This document shows positions 27,054 to 35,421 of a stretch of DNA of 64,000 bases, piece after piece; positions within the stretch are counted from its first letter, which is position 1; every line of letters starts with the position of its first letter. Location of the stretch: assembly GCA_947627885.1 (NCBI GenBank), contig CANQXP010000007.1, positions 1-64,000 on the forward strand, read 5' to 3'. This DNA comes from an uncultured Rikenella sp. GTDB taxonomy: Bacteria > Bacteroidota > Bacteroidia > Bacteroidales > Rikenellaceae. Position numbers and translations under genes: made by a program. The notes beneath the pieces were generated by a model. It had not been told where the DNA came from, did no database searches, and saw only the letters and a list, made by a program, of their open reading frames with translations.

Positions 27054-27920
27054 CTAAAATTCGATTTTCGTTTGGTTGCGAATCATGCCGAAATAATTGG
27101 GAATGCTCTTCCCTGAGAGCCACCAATCGAATACCTCTTGTGCCGTTGGGTTATAAGGCCGTATAGTGGCAAGTCCACGACCACTTTGCAAAATCCGCTC
27201 GATACTCCGAACGATCGCACGTTCAAAACCGGGATATAGGGCTCTCTCTCGGTAACGTTCCGCCTTTCGAGCCATCGGACACATAATACAACCGACACGT
27301 GTCCATCCTTGATCGTAGAGTTCGCAGTAAGCAATACCCCGACTCCGGATGAATTGCCATACATCCGTATCCGTCCAATGAAATATGGGGGACAAAACGA
27401 TTTTATCGCGGCCACCTATACATCGGTGTTGCTGCTCTTGTGTCATGTCGAACAGGTCGGTTGAGATACGGCGTTTTTCCGGATTTCTGTGGATGCGTCC
27501 TACTTCACTTAGTTTCGCCCTCCTCGCACTTTCCGCAGCTCGCACCCCCACAAGAGTAACTGTACCCACACCGGCATGTTCTTTCAGCTTTTCACAACAC
27601 CAGCGTACCTGTCGCGTCGGTAAAGTTCCCTTCTGTTCCAACAGTTTATAGAAATTGAGCGGCGGGCGGTGCAGCTCCACTTCGGGATAGTTGTTGCGGA
27701 CGAAAGCCATCAACTCCGGCGGGTCGATCGTTGTTACCTGCATGTGAGCCTTGAACTTCACCCCGGCCATCTGCGCGATGTGATACAGCACCTGTGAGTC
27801 TTTACCGCCCGAAAATGCGAGGTGAAACCCGTCCGGGTGCATCCTCAAGGCCAACCCTTCCGCTCGCCGCAAAAGGTCGATCGAGTGGTCTATCTTTCGT
27901 TGTAGGGTTTCGGTAATCAT
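27054..27920 (-). CDS. Phosphoadenosine phosphosulfate reductase family protein (PP-loop)
   Basis: HLAFSGGKDSQVLYHIAQMAGV; CCEKLKEHAG. Confidence 0.9.
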   Translation of the reverse strand: MITETLQRKIDHSIDLLRRAEGLALRMHPDGFHLAFSGGKDSQVLYHIAQMAGVKFKAHMQVTTIDPPELMAFVRNNYPEVELHRPPLNFYKLLEQKGTLPTRQVRWCCEKLKEHAGVGTVTLVGVRAAESARRAKLSEVGRIHRNPEKRRISTDLFDMTQEQQHRCIGGRDKIVLSPIFHWTDTDVWQFIRSRGIAYCELYDQGWTRVGCIMCPMARKAERYRERALYPGFERAIVRSIERILQSGRGLATIRPYNPTAQEVFDWWLSGKSIPNYFGMIRNQTKIEF

Positions 27921-28753
27921 CTTTCGTACTCGTTTATGGATTGGAAGATTCTGTGGGCAACCTGCGGCACTATCGCATTGCCGTAGGCTTTGATGCTTTC
28001 TGCGCGCCAGCGAGGAACGGTGATTCCGTCCAATCCGGCGGGAATCCCATTATCTCCGCTACAAATCGGGGATTGAGTCGGGAAGCCGTTCCAGTGCGGG
28101 ATGATACGGAAGTCCTCAAATCCTTGCCGCCCGTTCCGTGTATCCCCGGCGACTGATGGTCGGAAGCAGTCGGTGTCGGAAGCAGGGCTGTCGGATAAAA
28201 CACCGTCCGACCTCCCTCGCACCGTTTCAGACCCTGCGTCTGTGCGGTGGGCAACAAACCAGACCCTGTCGCGGCGGTGGGGAGCTCCGACACCGCAAGC
28301 TGGAAGTACAAGCGGTTGCACTTCGTACCCCGCAGCCTCCAGGTCAGCGCACACCTGCTCGAAGACCAGCCCGGTCGACCAACTAAGGATTCCGCGAACG
28401 TTCTCACCCACGATCCAGTGCGGGCGAATCTCGCGAATTGCTCTAAGCATTTCGGGCCACAGGTGGCGGGGATCATCCGTTCCTTGCCGCTTACCGGCAA
28501 CGCTGAACGGCTGGCATGGGAAACCTCCCGTAAGCACGTCGATTCGATCTCTCCAAAGAGTGAAATCTGTCGTTCGTATGTCGGTGTATTGTTCAGCATT
28601 CGGAAAGTGGTATTTGAGCACTCGTTGGCAAAACGGGTCTATTTCGCAGTTGAACAGGTTTGTCCATCCGGCCCACTCAGCGGCCAAGTCGAACCCTCCG
28701 ATCCCGGAGAACAGCGATGCGTGGGTCATTTGGTTTTCGGTGGTATCAGTCAT
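27917..28753 (-). CDS. DNA (cytosine-5-)-methyltransferase
   Basis: SLFSGIGGFDLAAEWAG; GGFPCQPFS; ENVRGIL; HRRDRVWFVAH; AYGNAIVPQVAHRIF. Confidence 0.95.
   Translation of the reverse strand: MTDTTENQMTHASLFSGIGGFDLAAEWAGWTNLFNCEIDPFCQRVLKYHFPNAEQYTDIRTTDFTLWRDRIDVLTGGFPCQPFSVAGKRQGTDDPRHLWPEMLRAIREIRPHWIVGENVRGILSWSTGLVFEQVCADLEAAGYEVQPLVLPACGVGAPHRRDRVWFVAHRTDAGSETVRGRSDGVLSDSPASDTDCFRPSVAGDTRNGRQGFEDFRIIPHWNGFPTQSPICSGDNGIPAGLDGITVPRWRAESIKAYGNAIVPQVAHRIFQSINEYER
27970..28599 (-). CDS. Overlapping alternative-frame ORF within C5-MTase gene
   Basis: 209 aa uninterrupted; ISLFGEIESTCLREVSHASRSALP, LLPTPTASD, LNPRFVAEIMGFPPDWT motifs. Confidence 0.5.
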   Translation of the reverse strand: MLNNTPTYERQISLFGEIESTCLREVSHASRSALPVSGKERMIPATCGPKCLEQFARFARTGSWVRTFAESLVGRPGWSSSRCALTWRLRGTKCNRLYFQLAVSELPTAATGSGLLPTAQTQGLKRCEGGRTVFYPTALLPTPTASDHQSPGIHGTGGKDLRTSVSSRTGTASRLNPRFVAEIMGFPPDWTESPFLAGAQKASKPTAMR

Positions 28754-29120
28754 TCCCGTGAATTAGCACCGCCCGCCCGTAAACAATTTCATATTCACGC
28801 CCGCATTTCGGGCATTTCATGCAATGACTATCGCAGGCCGCCGTCATAACATCCTCGAATGAATCGCTACGGCCGAAGTAATTGCACTCGAAATCGTTGC
28901 TTATCACTTTTCCGCAAATGCAAGTAATCTGCCCTGTATACCGGAGCTCTTCTATCGAAAATTCGAGTTCTATCCCGTCTCCGTTCGCGTCGATTTCACG
29001 CTGTTCTGCTTCTCTTTCTGCTTGCTGCAAGAGAGCGATCTGTTCTGCGTCGCCGATGCGTGGCGGCACTTCAACGCCATCGCGCCAAAACTTGCCGTCT
29101 TTCAATGTCAATTTTCCCAT
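28746..29120 (-). CDS. Phage Zn-ribbon-containing hypothetical protein
   Basis: TCICGKVI...CMKCPKCGREYEIVYG. Confidence 0.65.
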   Translation of the reverse strand: MGKLTLKDGKFWRDGVEVPPRIGDAEQIALLQQAEREAEQREIDANGDGIELEFSIEELRYTGQITCICGKVISNDFECNYFGRSDSFEDVMTAACDSHCMKCPKCGREYEIVYGRAVLIHGND

Positions 29121-29122
29121 AG

Positions 29123-31621
29123 TTATGCCGTTTGAATCATGTCGAAAAGCGTGGGGGCGTTTCGATTTTGTTCCGCTTCTCGGAGATACACCAATGAATC
29201 CCGCCAATAATCCGGATTTAGCTCCGTAGAGAGGCCGAAACGCCCCATCTTGACAGCCGTGTACGGTACCGTGCCGATTCCTCCGAACGGATCGTAGACC
29301 ACCTCGCCCGGATTGCTGTACCGGTTGATGATTCGTTCCACGATGTCCAACTGAAGCGGACAGATGTGGTTTTGGAGCCTCTTTTGCTTCTGTCGGCTGT
29401 TGAGCGTCCGCATCCGGACGACATCGTCCCATACCCATTCCGATTTGCTGACCGGGTCCACCGCCATGAACGTCGCCGGCAACCGCCCCGCCGTGTCCAT
29501 CCGCTTGGCCAACTCCACGTGGGCCGCATAGTCGTACACCAGTTCCCGAGATTGGAGGCGAAAGAATCGGCGCGCCTTGTCCACATCCATAGCCGCGAAC
29601 TCATCCGCCGACAGGAGCCGGTTACCCGAACTGTTCCAAAAGGCATGCGCGTCGATCTGCCATTGCGCCCGGGTGTACTCCTCTTTCGACTTGCATACCG
29701 GAACATCCGCGTATGCTTTACTCCCGTCCGTGGGCCGCTTGCGGAACAACAGAATGTATTCCGGACATCCCACCCCCATTTTCGAACCGTCCTTGCACTG
29801 CTCCGACCATCCGAGGCGGTAAGTTTGGTTGTTCTCCCGAACCACATCTGTAACCACCGTAATCATCCCCACCATGTGAAACCCGTGTTTGAGGTAGTGC
29901 GATATGCACTCCGAATGGAACGGGTCGATGGTCGGCATTCCGGTACCGGTGGCGTTGCCGAACAATACCCGGTCCTTGACATGAACCGCCGCGATCCGCC
30001 CCGGCTGGAGCACCCGCAACAGTTCCGGCGTCAGGTAATCCATCTGCTCGAAGAACTTGGCGTTGTTCTCGTTGTGGCCGAAGTCGTTGTAACTGGGCGT
30101 ATATTCGTAATGGTTGCTGAACGGGATAGAGGTGTGGATCAGTGCGACCGAATTGTCGGCCATCCGGGCCGTTTCGATCGTCGTGTCGTTGTGGATGGCC
30201 CGATAGTAGCGGCCGGCCTCTTCGCGTCGTTCGACGCCGATGGAACGTTGCATTTTTTCGTAAATATTGGTGGTGTTCAATCCGTTTTCCCGAATGATTC
30301 GCGTCATCTGCTCGACCAAATAGTCGTGCTGTTTCCATTTCTTCTGCAAGGCTTTGAGGATTTCGCCCTCGCTTTCGGCATAGATGATGTGTATTTCGAC
30401 CTCTTCGGTTTGCAGAAAGCGATACACCCGGTGGACAGCCTGGATAAAATCGTTGAACTCGTAACCGATCCCCGTGAAGATCGCCTTGTGGCAATGCCGT
30501 TGGAAGTTGCACCCCTGACCGCTAATACTGGGCTTGGTGGCCAAATATTTGATCCGACCGTGCGAGAAATCAACAATCCGCTGTTCTCGCTGGTCGAGGT
30601 CTTGCGAGCCGTACACCTCCGTGATCTCCGGGATGGCCGTTTTGAGTGCATGCCGTTCGGCTTCGAGATCGTGCCAGATTACGTAATGACTCTCCGGATC
30701 GGCCTCGATGATCTCCCTGGTTTTGGCGATCCGGGCCGCCATGCTGTCGCGTTTTTCGCGGGCCGCCTCTTTGAGGCCCAACGCCGCATCGCGGAACAGC
30801 TGGCTTTGGCCGAACTTGTCCACCAGTCCCGCATCGTGATCGACCGCCACTTCATGGTAGATTACCCGCATCTCCGGCAGGTCATACCCTGCGTCGTCGA
30901 AACCCAGGTCGGACGGCTTGGTGATGAACAGTGCCCACGAAGACAACCACAGCCAAAATTCACGCTCCTTGTGCGGATAGAGGGTTAGGTTGTTGGCCTT
31001 GGTGCTGTCGCGCTGGAAAAAGCGCGTCAGGGCCTGGCCGGTGTCCATAATGCCGAGGAAACCGGCGTAATGGATCAACTCTTTGTACTTGTTCGGCGAC
31101 GGGGTGGCCGTGCAGACGAACCGGTATTTGACATCGCGGAACTTCGGCAGGAAAGTTTGGTAGGTCTTCGAGCCGAATGACCGCAATACCGATGCTTCGT
31201 CCAGGCAAACGACCGTATAGTCGTTCGGGTCTATATCCCCGTCCCGCATCCGTTCGTAGTTGGTGATCTGTACGGTCGCGGTACTGGCCAGCGATTCGGC
31301 CCGCGTGCGGACGTACTCGACCGTCAGCCCAAGCAGATTCCGGGCATCTTGCGTAAATTCCTGCTTGACGCCGAGCGGACAGACGATCAGCGCGCGCCCT
31401 CCCTCCCGGGCGGTGATGATTCGGCATATCTCCAACTGCTGGAGCGTCTTGCCAAGTCCGAAGCTCTCGAACAGGGCGCGGCAACCGCCGCGAACGGCCC
31501 ACTTGACCGCTTCGCGCTGGTGCGGTTTGAGGATCGGGGATAATTCCGCCTCCTCAACCTCAAATCCGCTCTGTACGGCCAAATTGATCTTGCCGTTCAA
31601 AAAATCCGAATAGGTTTTCAT
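29123..31621 (-). CDS. SNF2-like helicase / DNA methyltransferase fusion
   Basis: FESFGLGKTLQQLEI, VVCLDEASVL, C-terminal TSIPFSNHYEY and VVYDPFGGIGTVPYTAVKMGR. Confidence 0.9.
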   Translation of the reverse strand: MKTYSDFLNGKINLAVQSGFEVEEAELSPILKPHQREAVKWAVRGGCRALFESFGLGKTLQQLEICRIITAREGGRALIVCPLGVKQEFTQDARNLLGLTVEYVRTRAESLASTATVQITNYERMRDGDIDPNDYTVVCLDEASVLRSFGSKTYQTFLPKFRDVKYRFVCTATPSPNKYKELIHYAGFLGIMDTGQALTRFFQRDSTKANNLTLYPHKEREFWLWLSSWALFITKPSDLGFDDAGYDLPEMRVIYHEVAVDHDAGLVDKFGQSQLFRDAALGLKEAAREKRDSMAARIAKTREIIEADPESHYVIWHDLEAERHALKTAIPEITEVYGSQDLDQREQRIVDFSHGRIKYLATKPSISGQGCNFQRHCHKAIFTGIGYEFNDFIQAVHRVYRFLQTEEVEIHIIYAESEGEILKALQKKWKQHDYLVEQMTRIIRENGLNTTNIYEKMQRSIGVERREEAGRYYRAIHNDTTIETARMADNSVALIHTSIPFSNHYEYTPSYNDFGHNENNAKFFEQMDYLTPELLRVLQPGRIAAVHVKDRVLFGNATGTGMPTIDPFHSECISHYLKHGFHMVGMITVVTDVVRENNQTYRLGWSEQCKDGSKMGVGCPEYILLFRKRPTDGSKAYADVPVCKSKEEYTRAQWQIDAHAFWNSSGNRLLSADEFAAMDVDKARRFFRLQSRELVYDYAAHVELAKRMDTAGRLPATFMAVDPVSKSEWVWDDVVRMRTLNSRQKQKRLQNHICPLQLDIVERIINRYSNPGEVVYDPFGGIGTVPYTAVKMGRFGLSTELNPDYWRDSLVYLREAEQNRNAPTLFDMIQTA

Positions 31622-31625
31622 GGCC

Positions 31626-32099
31626 TCAACGTTTTTCGTCTATCAATCGCCCGACAAGGGCACTGCATTCGTCCGGGTTTCGCGGCAGCTCGATTCGGGT
31701 TTTCATGCCCGCTGCGGCGAATTGCCGTTTTAAGAGTTTGATGCGTAACGTACCTTGTTGCGTCTTGTGGCCTTTGGTGTCGATCACCATGTCGTGATCC
31801 GGCAACCAAAAGTCTGTGGTGTATGTTACGGGGCGTACCGTTTCGCCATTGTACCGGAACCCCTCTTGCAAGACGTATCGTTTCTGAAACTCGAAACCGA
31901 TTCCGTGCAGGGTCAGCAAGTCATACATGAAGCGTTCGACCTTGCTGGCGAAAACAACCCCGTCCCGCTCGATGCGGGTGGCATTCCGGATCTTCCGATT
32001 ACCGTTCGGACTTCCGTTTGACCACATCGCCCGAAGCTCCTCAACAGTCATCGTTTGGCTGCTCTTCCGATTGTTCCTCTTCATCTTCGATCGGTTCAA
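31626..32099 (-). CDS. DUF1064/PDDEXK-like nuclease
   Basis: FASKVERFMYDLL...YTTDFWLPDHDMVIDTKGHKT. Confidence 0.75.
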   Translation of the reverse strand: MNRSKMKRNNRKSSQTMTVEELRAMWSNGSPNGNRKIRNATRIERDGVVFASKVERFMYDLLTLHGIGFEFQKRYVLQEGFRYNGETVRPVTYTTDFWLPDHDMVIDTKGHKTQQGTLRIKLLKRQFAAAGMKTRIELPRNPDECSALVGRLIDEKR

Positions 32100-32295
32100 A
32101 AGACATGTCCGTTGCCGTGCGGTGCGAGACTATCGCCCCTTCCTCTTCGAGTGCCGCCAATTGCTCGTTGATACCTTCGGCCCCTCCGTCGGCCACATGT
32201 TCCTGCCAGATTTCCCGCCACAGAGCGAAAACCGGTTCCTGTCGGGCCGCTCGTTTGCGGGCGACGATGCGGCGGATGATGTCGAGTATTTCCAT
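32041..32295 (-). CDS. Small acidic phage hypothetical protein
   Basis: MEILDIIRRIVARKRAARQEPVFALWREIW...; overlaps neighbour. Confidence 0.55.
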   Translation of the reverse strand: MEILDIIRRIVARKRAARQEPVFALWREIWQEHVADGGAEGINEQLAALEEEGAIVSHRTATDMSFEPIEDEEEQSEEQPNDDC

Positions 32296-32299
32296 AGCG

Positions 32300-33217
32300 T
32301 TACGCATTGGTGGAGATGTCTTGCCGCCGGGTGAATAGCCTTTTGCCGTTCGGGGTCGTCGCCACCGGTCCGAAATCGTCCATCGAATACCGTCCCGTGG
32401 ACACCAGGTCGCAAACCTCGCTGTATGTGTACTGCTTTCCCGCAGCGGCCTCTTTGCGCTCCCGTAGAATCGCGTCTTGACCGGCAAAGGCGACGAAGGT
32501 GGAGAAAGCCGACTTGTTTTTGGTCGCCCCCTTGTTGTCCATCGCCATCACGATCCGCCGTATATCCTCGTCGGCGTATTTCCCTGCCAGCCATTCGGCC
32601 TGCTGCTCGGTCAGCGGGTCGGCCATCCGCTGCACGGCCGGATAGTTGGTCGCCACCCAGCTCAAAATTTCCGTCGCGCGCGATTTTTTCTTACGTTCTG
32701 TGGAAAAATCTGTGTGTGTGATATTCTTACATTCTATATTCTTTTCATTCTTACATTCTTGTATAGTGGTCAGTGGCTGGTCGGTCGTTGTGCGCTCGAT
32801 GGTCGGTCGTTGGTCATCAGATGGGCAACGGCTGGCCATTGGCTGGTCATTCGTTGTGCATTCGTTGGCTACCGGCTGTTCATTCGGTTGGTCGCCGCCT
32901 TGGTAAATAGCCCAGTTACATACTGAGATTAAGGTGCTTGTGTTGGTCGGTCGTTGTTCAATCTGTTGTTCACTCTCAAAGAGTTTCAGAATCCGGCGCA
33001 CCTTACTCTCGTCTATCCGGAACATTTCGGCGATTTTCCGCCGCCCGGTAATCAGCTGCCCCGGTTGCAGGGTAATTCGCTTACCGTTGAACATGGCGTC
33101 CGTGGGCGTATGCGCGGCGTTATGCAGCAGATAGCCCCATACGGCGTAATGATCCGCGTCTTTGCAGACGATCGGGTTATCCAGTATGGCCCGATATGAT
33201 TTGATCCAACCTTCCAT
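32300..33217 (-). CDS. Phage replication initiator-like protein with repetitive linker
   Basis: N-terminal winged helix (MEGWIKSYRAILDNPIV...WGYLLHNA), low-complexity linker, C-terminal domain. Confidence 0.72.
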   Translation of the reverse strand: MEGWIKSYRAILDNPIVCKDADHYAVWGYLLHNAAHTPTDAMFNGKRITLQPGQLITGRRKIAEMFRIDESKVRRILKLFESEQQIEQRPTNTSTLISVCNWAIYQGGDQPNEQPVANECTTNDQPMASRCPSDDQRPTIERTTTDQPLTTIQECKNEKNIECKNITHTDFSTERKKKSRATEILSWVATNYPAVQRMADPLTEQQAEWLAGKYADEDIRRIVMAMDNKGATKNKSAFSTFVAFAGQDAILRERKEAAAGKQYTYSEVCDLVSTGRYSMDDFGPVATTPNGKRLFTRRQDISTNA

Positions 33218-33228
33218 CGTTTGTTCGT

Positions 33229-33549
33229 TTATTGGGCTGGTTCGTTTTTGGCATTCAAAATCCGGTCGATGTCCGACTTTCGGTACCGACGTTGTCCGCC
33301 GATCTCGATGACTTTCAAGTAGCCGTTTTTGTCCCACCGCCAAAGCGTGCTGCGATTCACCGACAGCTTTTCCGCCACGTATTCGATCGTGTACAGGGTT
33401 TCCGTCTTTCCGTCGGCGATTTCCCGCTCGATCTTGAGGCGTGTGGCATCGGCAACGGCCTGGGCGAACTCCTTCAAATCCGCCGACGAAATGGCCAGCG
33501 TGATGTTGGCCCCGCCGTTTATCAATTCTTCGAGTTTCAAGGCTGCCAT
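33229..33549 (-). CDS. Helix-turn-helix excisionase/MerR-like protein
   Basis: YTIEYVAEKLSVNRSTLWRWDKNGYLKVIEIGGQRRYRKSDIDRIL. Confidence 0.85.
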   Translation of the reverse strand: MAALKLEELINGGANITLAISSADLKEFAQAVADATRLKIEREIADGKTETLYTIEYVAEKLSVNRSTLWRWDKNGYLKVIEIGGQRRYRKSDIDRILNAKNEPAQ

Positions 33550-33550
33550 G

Positions 33551-33757
33551 TTAGGAATCACGCATTACTTTGATACTATCGGCCCCCAACGTCGCCGCGA
33601 CGACCAAACGGACTTTCTTGCGCTGCGAATACCGAGACGCAGCCGACCGTACGTTCGATTCGGTGGCATCCGAAAGCCGGATTTCAACCGTATCGCCGGC
33701 CTTTTTGAGGTTGTCGAACGTGGCGATCAAATCGACTCTTTTGACTATTTCCACCAT
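33551..33757 (-). CDS. Small phage hypothetical protein
   Basis: Compact ORF overlapping neighbouring start. Confidence 0.5.
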   Translation of the reverse strand: MVEIVKRVDLIATFDNLKKAGDTVEIRLSDATESNVRSAASRYSQRKKVRLVVAATLGADSIKVMRDS

Positions 33758-33842
33758 GGGTGTGGTCTTTGTGTTTTTCTATTGTTCGTCGTTCCCGCCC
33801 CGGCCTCGCTCCGGGTGGCGGCCTTGCGCCGCTGCGGGAAAA

Positions 33843-33880
33843 CACTTAATTTTGAGATGTCCAAAACTTAAAATCAAGTG
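33843..33880. promoter_or_regulatory. Imperfect inverted repeat in early divergent regulatory region
   Basis: CACTTAATTTTGAG-N10-CTTAAAATCAAGTG, 2 nt before ATG at 33883. Confidence 0.5.
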
Positions 33881-33882
33881 TT

Positions 33883-34074
33883 ATGTCAAAGTTTATTTGT
33901 CTTGATGTGATTGAAGTCGGTCCGGTCTATTTTAACCCGGACTACATCGTTCAATTCTATTTTGATGGCCGCAACACAGTTGTTGTCGCGTCGTTGCCAA
34001 TCTTTGATGGCCGGACAGAAGTAGAAGTGTCAAATTCAGTTGATGACATTCTTGACCAGATTAACAAAGGCTAA
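33883..34074 (+). CDS. Small hypothetical protein
   Basis: 63-aa ORF with promoter-like upstream region. Confidence 0.55.
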   Translation: MSKFICLDVIEVGPVYFNPDYIVQFYFDGRNTVVVASLPIFDGRTEVEVSNSVDDILDQINKG

Positions 34075-34304
34075 TCTTGCTCCTTTAGCCATCTGAATAC
34101 TTTTTCGGGTACAGTTATGTCATTCATACTATATCCGTGTTTTCGTGCGTATCGCAGGCACCATTTTTTCAATCGTCGGTCGAGATACCGTTGAATCATC
34201 TTTCTCATAGCTCCGTTAAATTGTTATATTTGTTATTGCAACTGTGATTGCAAGGGCAAAGATCATAAATACATTTATGATTTCAAAGAAAAATCACCAA
34301 TAAA

Positions 34305-34691
34305 ATGGCAACAATAAAAACGAGAGTTATGCAACTGCTTGAATTAAAGAGGATTCCTAAGGAGAGATTTTTTGCAGAGATTGGAATCTCATCCTCTAAT
34401 TTTAGGGGAACTGCCAGTAAAACACCCTTGAATTCCGATGCAATCGCAAATACATTCACGAAAATACCCGATGTAAACTTAGAATGGCTTATTACCGGGA
34501 AAGGGGAAATGCTAAAAGAAGATAGTTTGAATATTGCAAAAAATGACGTAAAATTGTGGACAGTGATTGAGTCGCAACAACGCACGATTGAGCAAAATGC
34601 TAATACGATTGCCGCATTGACTCAACAGTTGGCACAAAAGGGGGATGTGGCGGGTGCGCCGGGTGTTGCACCGACGGCGGCACGCGGATAG
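34305..34691 (+). CDS. Phage repressor-like HTH protein
   Basis: VMQLLELKRIPKERFFAEIGISSSNFRG...NLEWLITGKGEML. Confidence 0.8.
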   Translation: MATIKTRVMQLLELKRIPKERFFAEIGISSSNFRGTASKTPLNSDAIANTFTKIPDVNLEWLITGKGEMLKEDSLNIAKNDVKLWTVIESQQRTIEQNANTIAALTQQLAQKGDVAGAPGVAPTAARG

Positions 34692-34780
34692 TCCCGAAGC
34701 CTCAACGACATTCCGCATTTCGGACATTCAAGAAGAGCGCGCTTTAAAACAATTAGAAATATCTACTAAAAGTTTTCCTT

Positions 34781-35131
34781 ATGGACTTTCAAGACATTAT
34801 ACGGCAGTTGGTTGAACGCATCGAAAAGATGAAAGACAGCGTTCTGACAGAAGAGGCGACAAAAACGGCCTTTATCATGCCGTTTATCAACGCATTGGGC
34901 TACGATGTTTTCAATCCGACCGAAGTCGTTCCGGAGTTCATTTGCGACATCGGAACGAAGAAAGGAGAAAAGATTGACTATGCCATCATGCAGGACGGGA
35001 AGCCGGTGATCCTTATCGAGTGTAAACACTGCTTGCAAGACCTTAACTTGCACGACAATCAGCTATTGCGTTATTTCACGGTTTCACCCGCTAAGTTCGG
35101 GGTGCTGACCAACGGCATCATCGGCGAATGA
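34781..35131 (+). pseudogene. Truncated type I restriction enzyme-like (HSDR_N-like) nuclease
   Basis: EEATKTAFIMPFINALGYDVFNPTEVVPEF...KIDYAIMQDGKPVILIECK; ends abruptly at GVLTNGIIGE*. Confidence 0.7.
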
Positions 35132-35252
35132 CCTGGGACGGGTAATCAGTATGCTTTCGGCTTTGTTCGGCGTGGCCATTATCGCGTTGCCGTCGGGGAT
35201 TATCACGGCCTCTTACTTGGACGAATTGCGCAAGGAGCGGGACGGGAAATAG
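35126..35252 (+). pseudogene. C-terminal fragment of a voltage-gated ion channel
   Basis: LGRVISMLSALFGVAIIALPSGIITASYLDELRKERDGK*. Confidence 0.75.
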
Positions 35253-35258
35253 GGGATT

Positions 35259-35280
35259 TGTTGTGCAAATGTTGTGCGAA
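35259..35280 (+). repeat. Tandem 11-bp TGTTGTGCRAA repeats, putative right integrase arm sites
   Basis: TGTTGTGCAAA+TGTTGTGCGAA; same units as 435-456. Confidence 0.6.
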
Positions 35281-35286
35281 TAGAAA

Positions 35287-35331
35287 AAGAAAGAGAGATA
35301 ATTGGCTGAAAGTCAATTATCTCTCTTTCTT
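35287..35331. terminator. Perfect 18-bp hairpin at prophage right end
   Basis: AAGAAAGAGAGATAATTG-gctgaaagt-CAATTATCTCTCTTTCTT. Confidence 0.7.
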
Positions 35332-35333
35332 CA

Positions 35334-35421
35334 TGGTGCCCAGAACAAGACTCGAACTTGCACGCCGAAAACCGGCACTACCCCCTCAAAGTAGCGTGTC
35401 TACCAATTTCACCATCTGGGC
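35334..35421 (-). tRNA. tRNA-Leu(GAG)
   Basis: GCCCAGATGGTGAAATTGGTAGACACGCTACTTTGAGGGGGTAG...GTTCGAGTCTTGTTCTGGGCACCA; long variable arm. Confidence 0.95.
35336..35350. repeat. Prophage attR core (GTGCCCAGAACAAGA)
   Basis: Identical to 293-307, within tRNA-Leu 3' end. Confidence 0.85.

Larger units (their letters stand above)
293..35350. mobile_element. Integrated tailed-phage prophage, P2-like tail with lambda/Mu-like head (~35 kb)
   Basis: att repeats, integrase, lysis, tail, head, terminase, replication and repressor genes in order. Confidence 0.93.

Noticed and set aside
29366-30988. 540-aa plus-strand ORF
   Set aside because: Antisense of the helicase-MTase gene.
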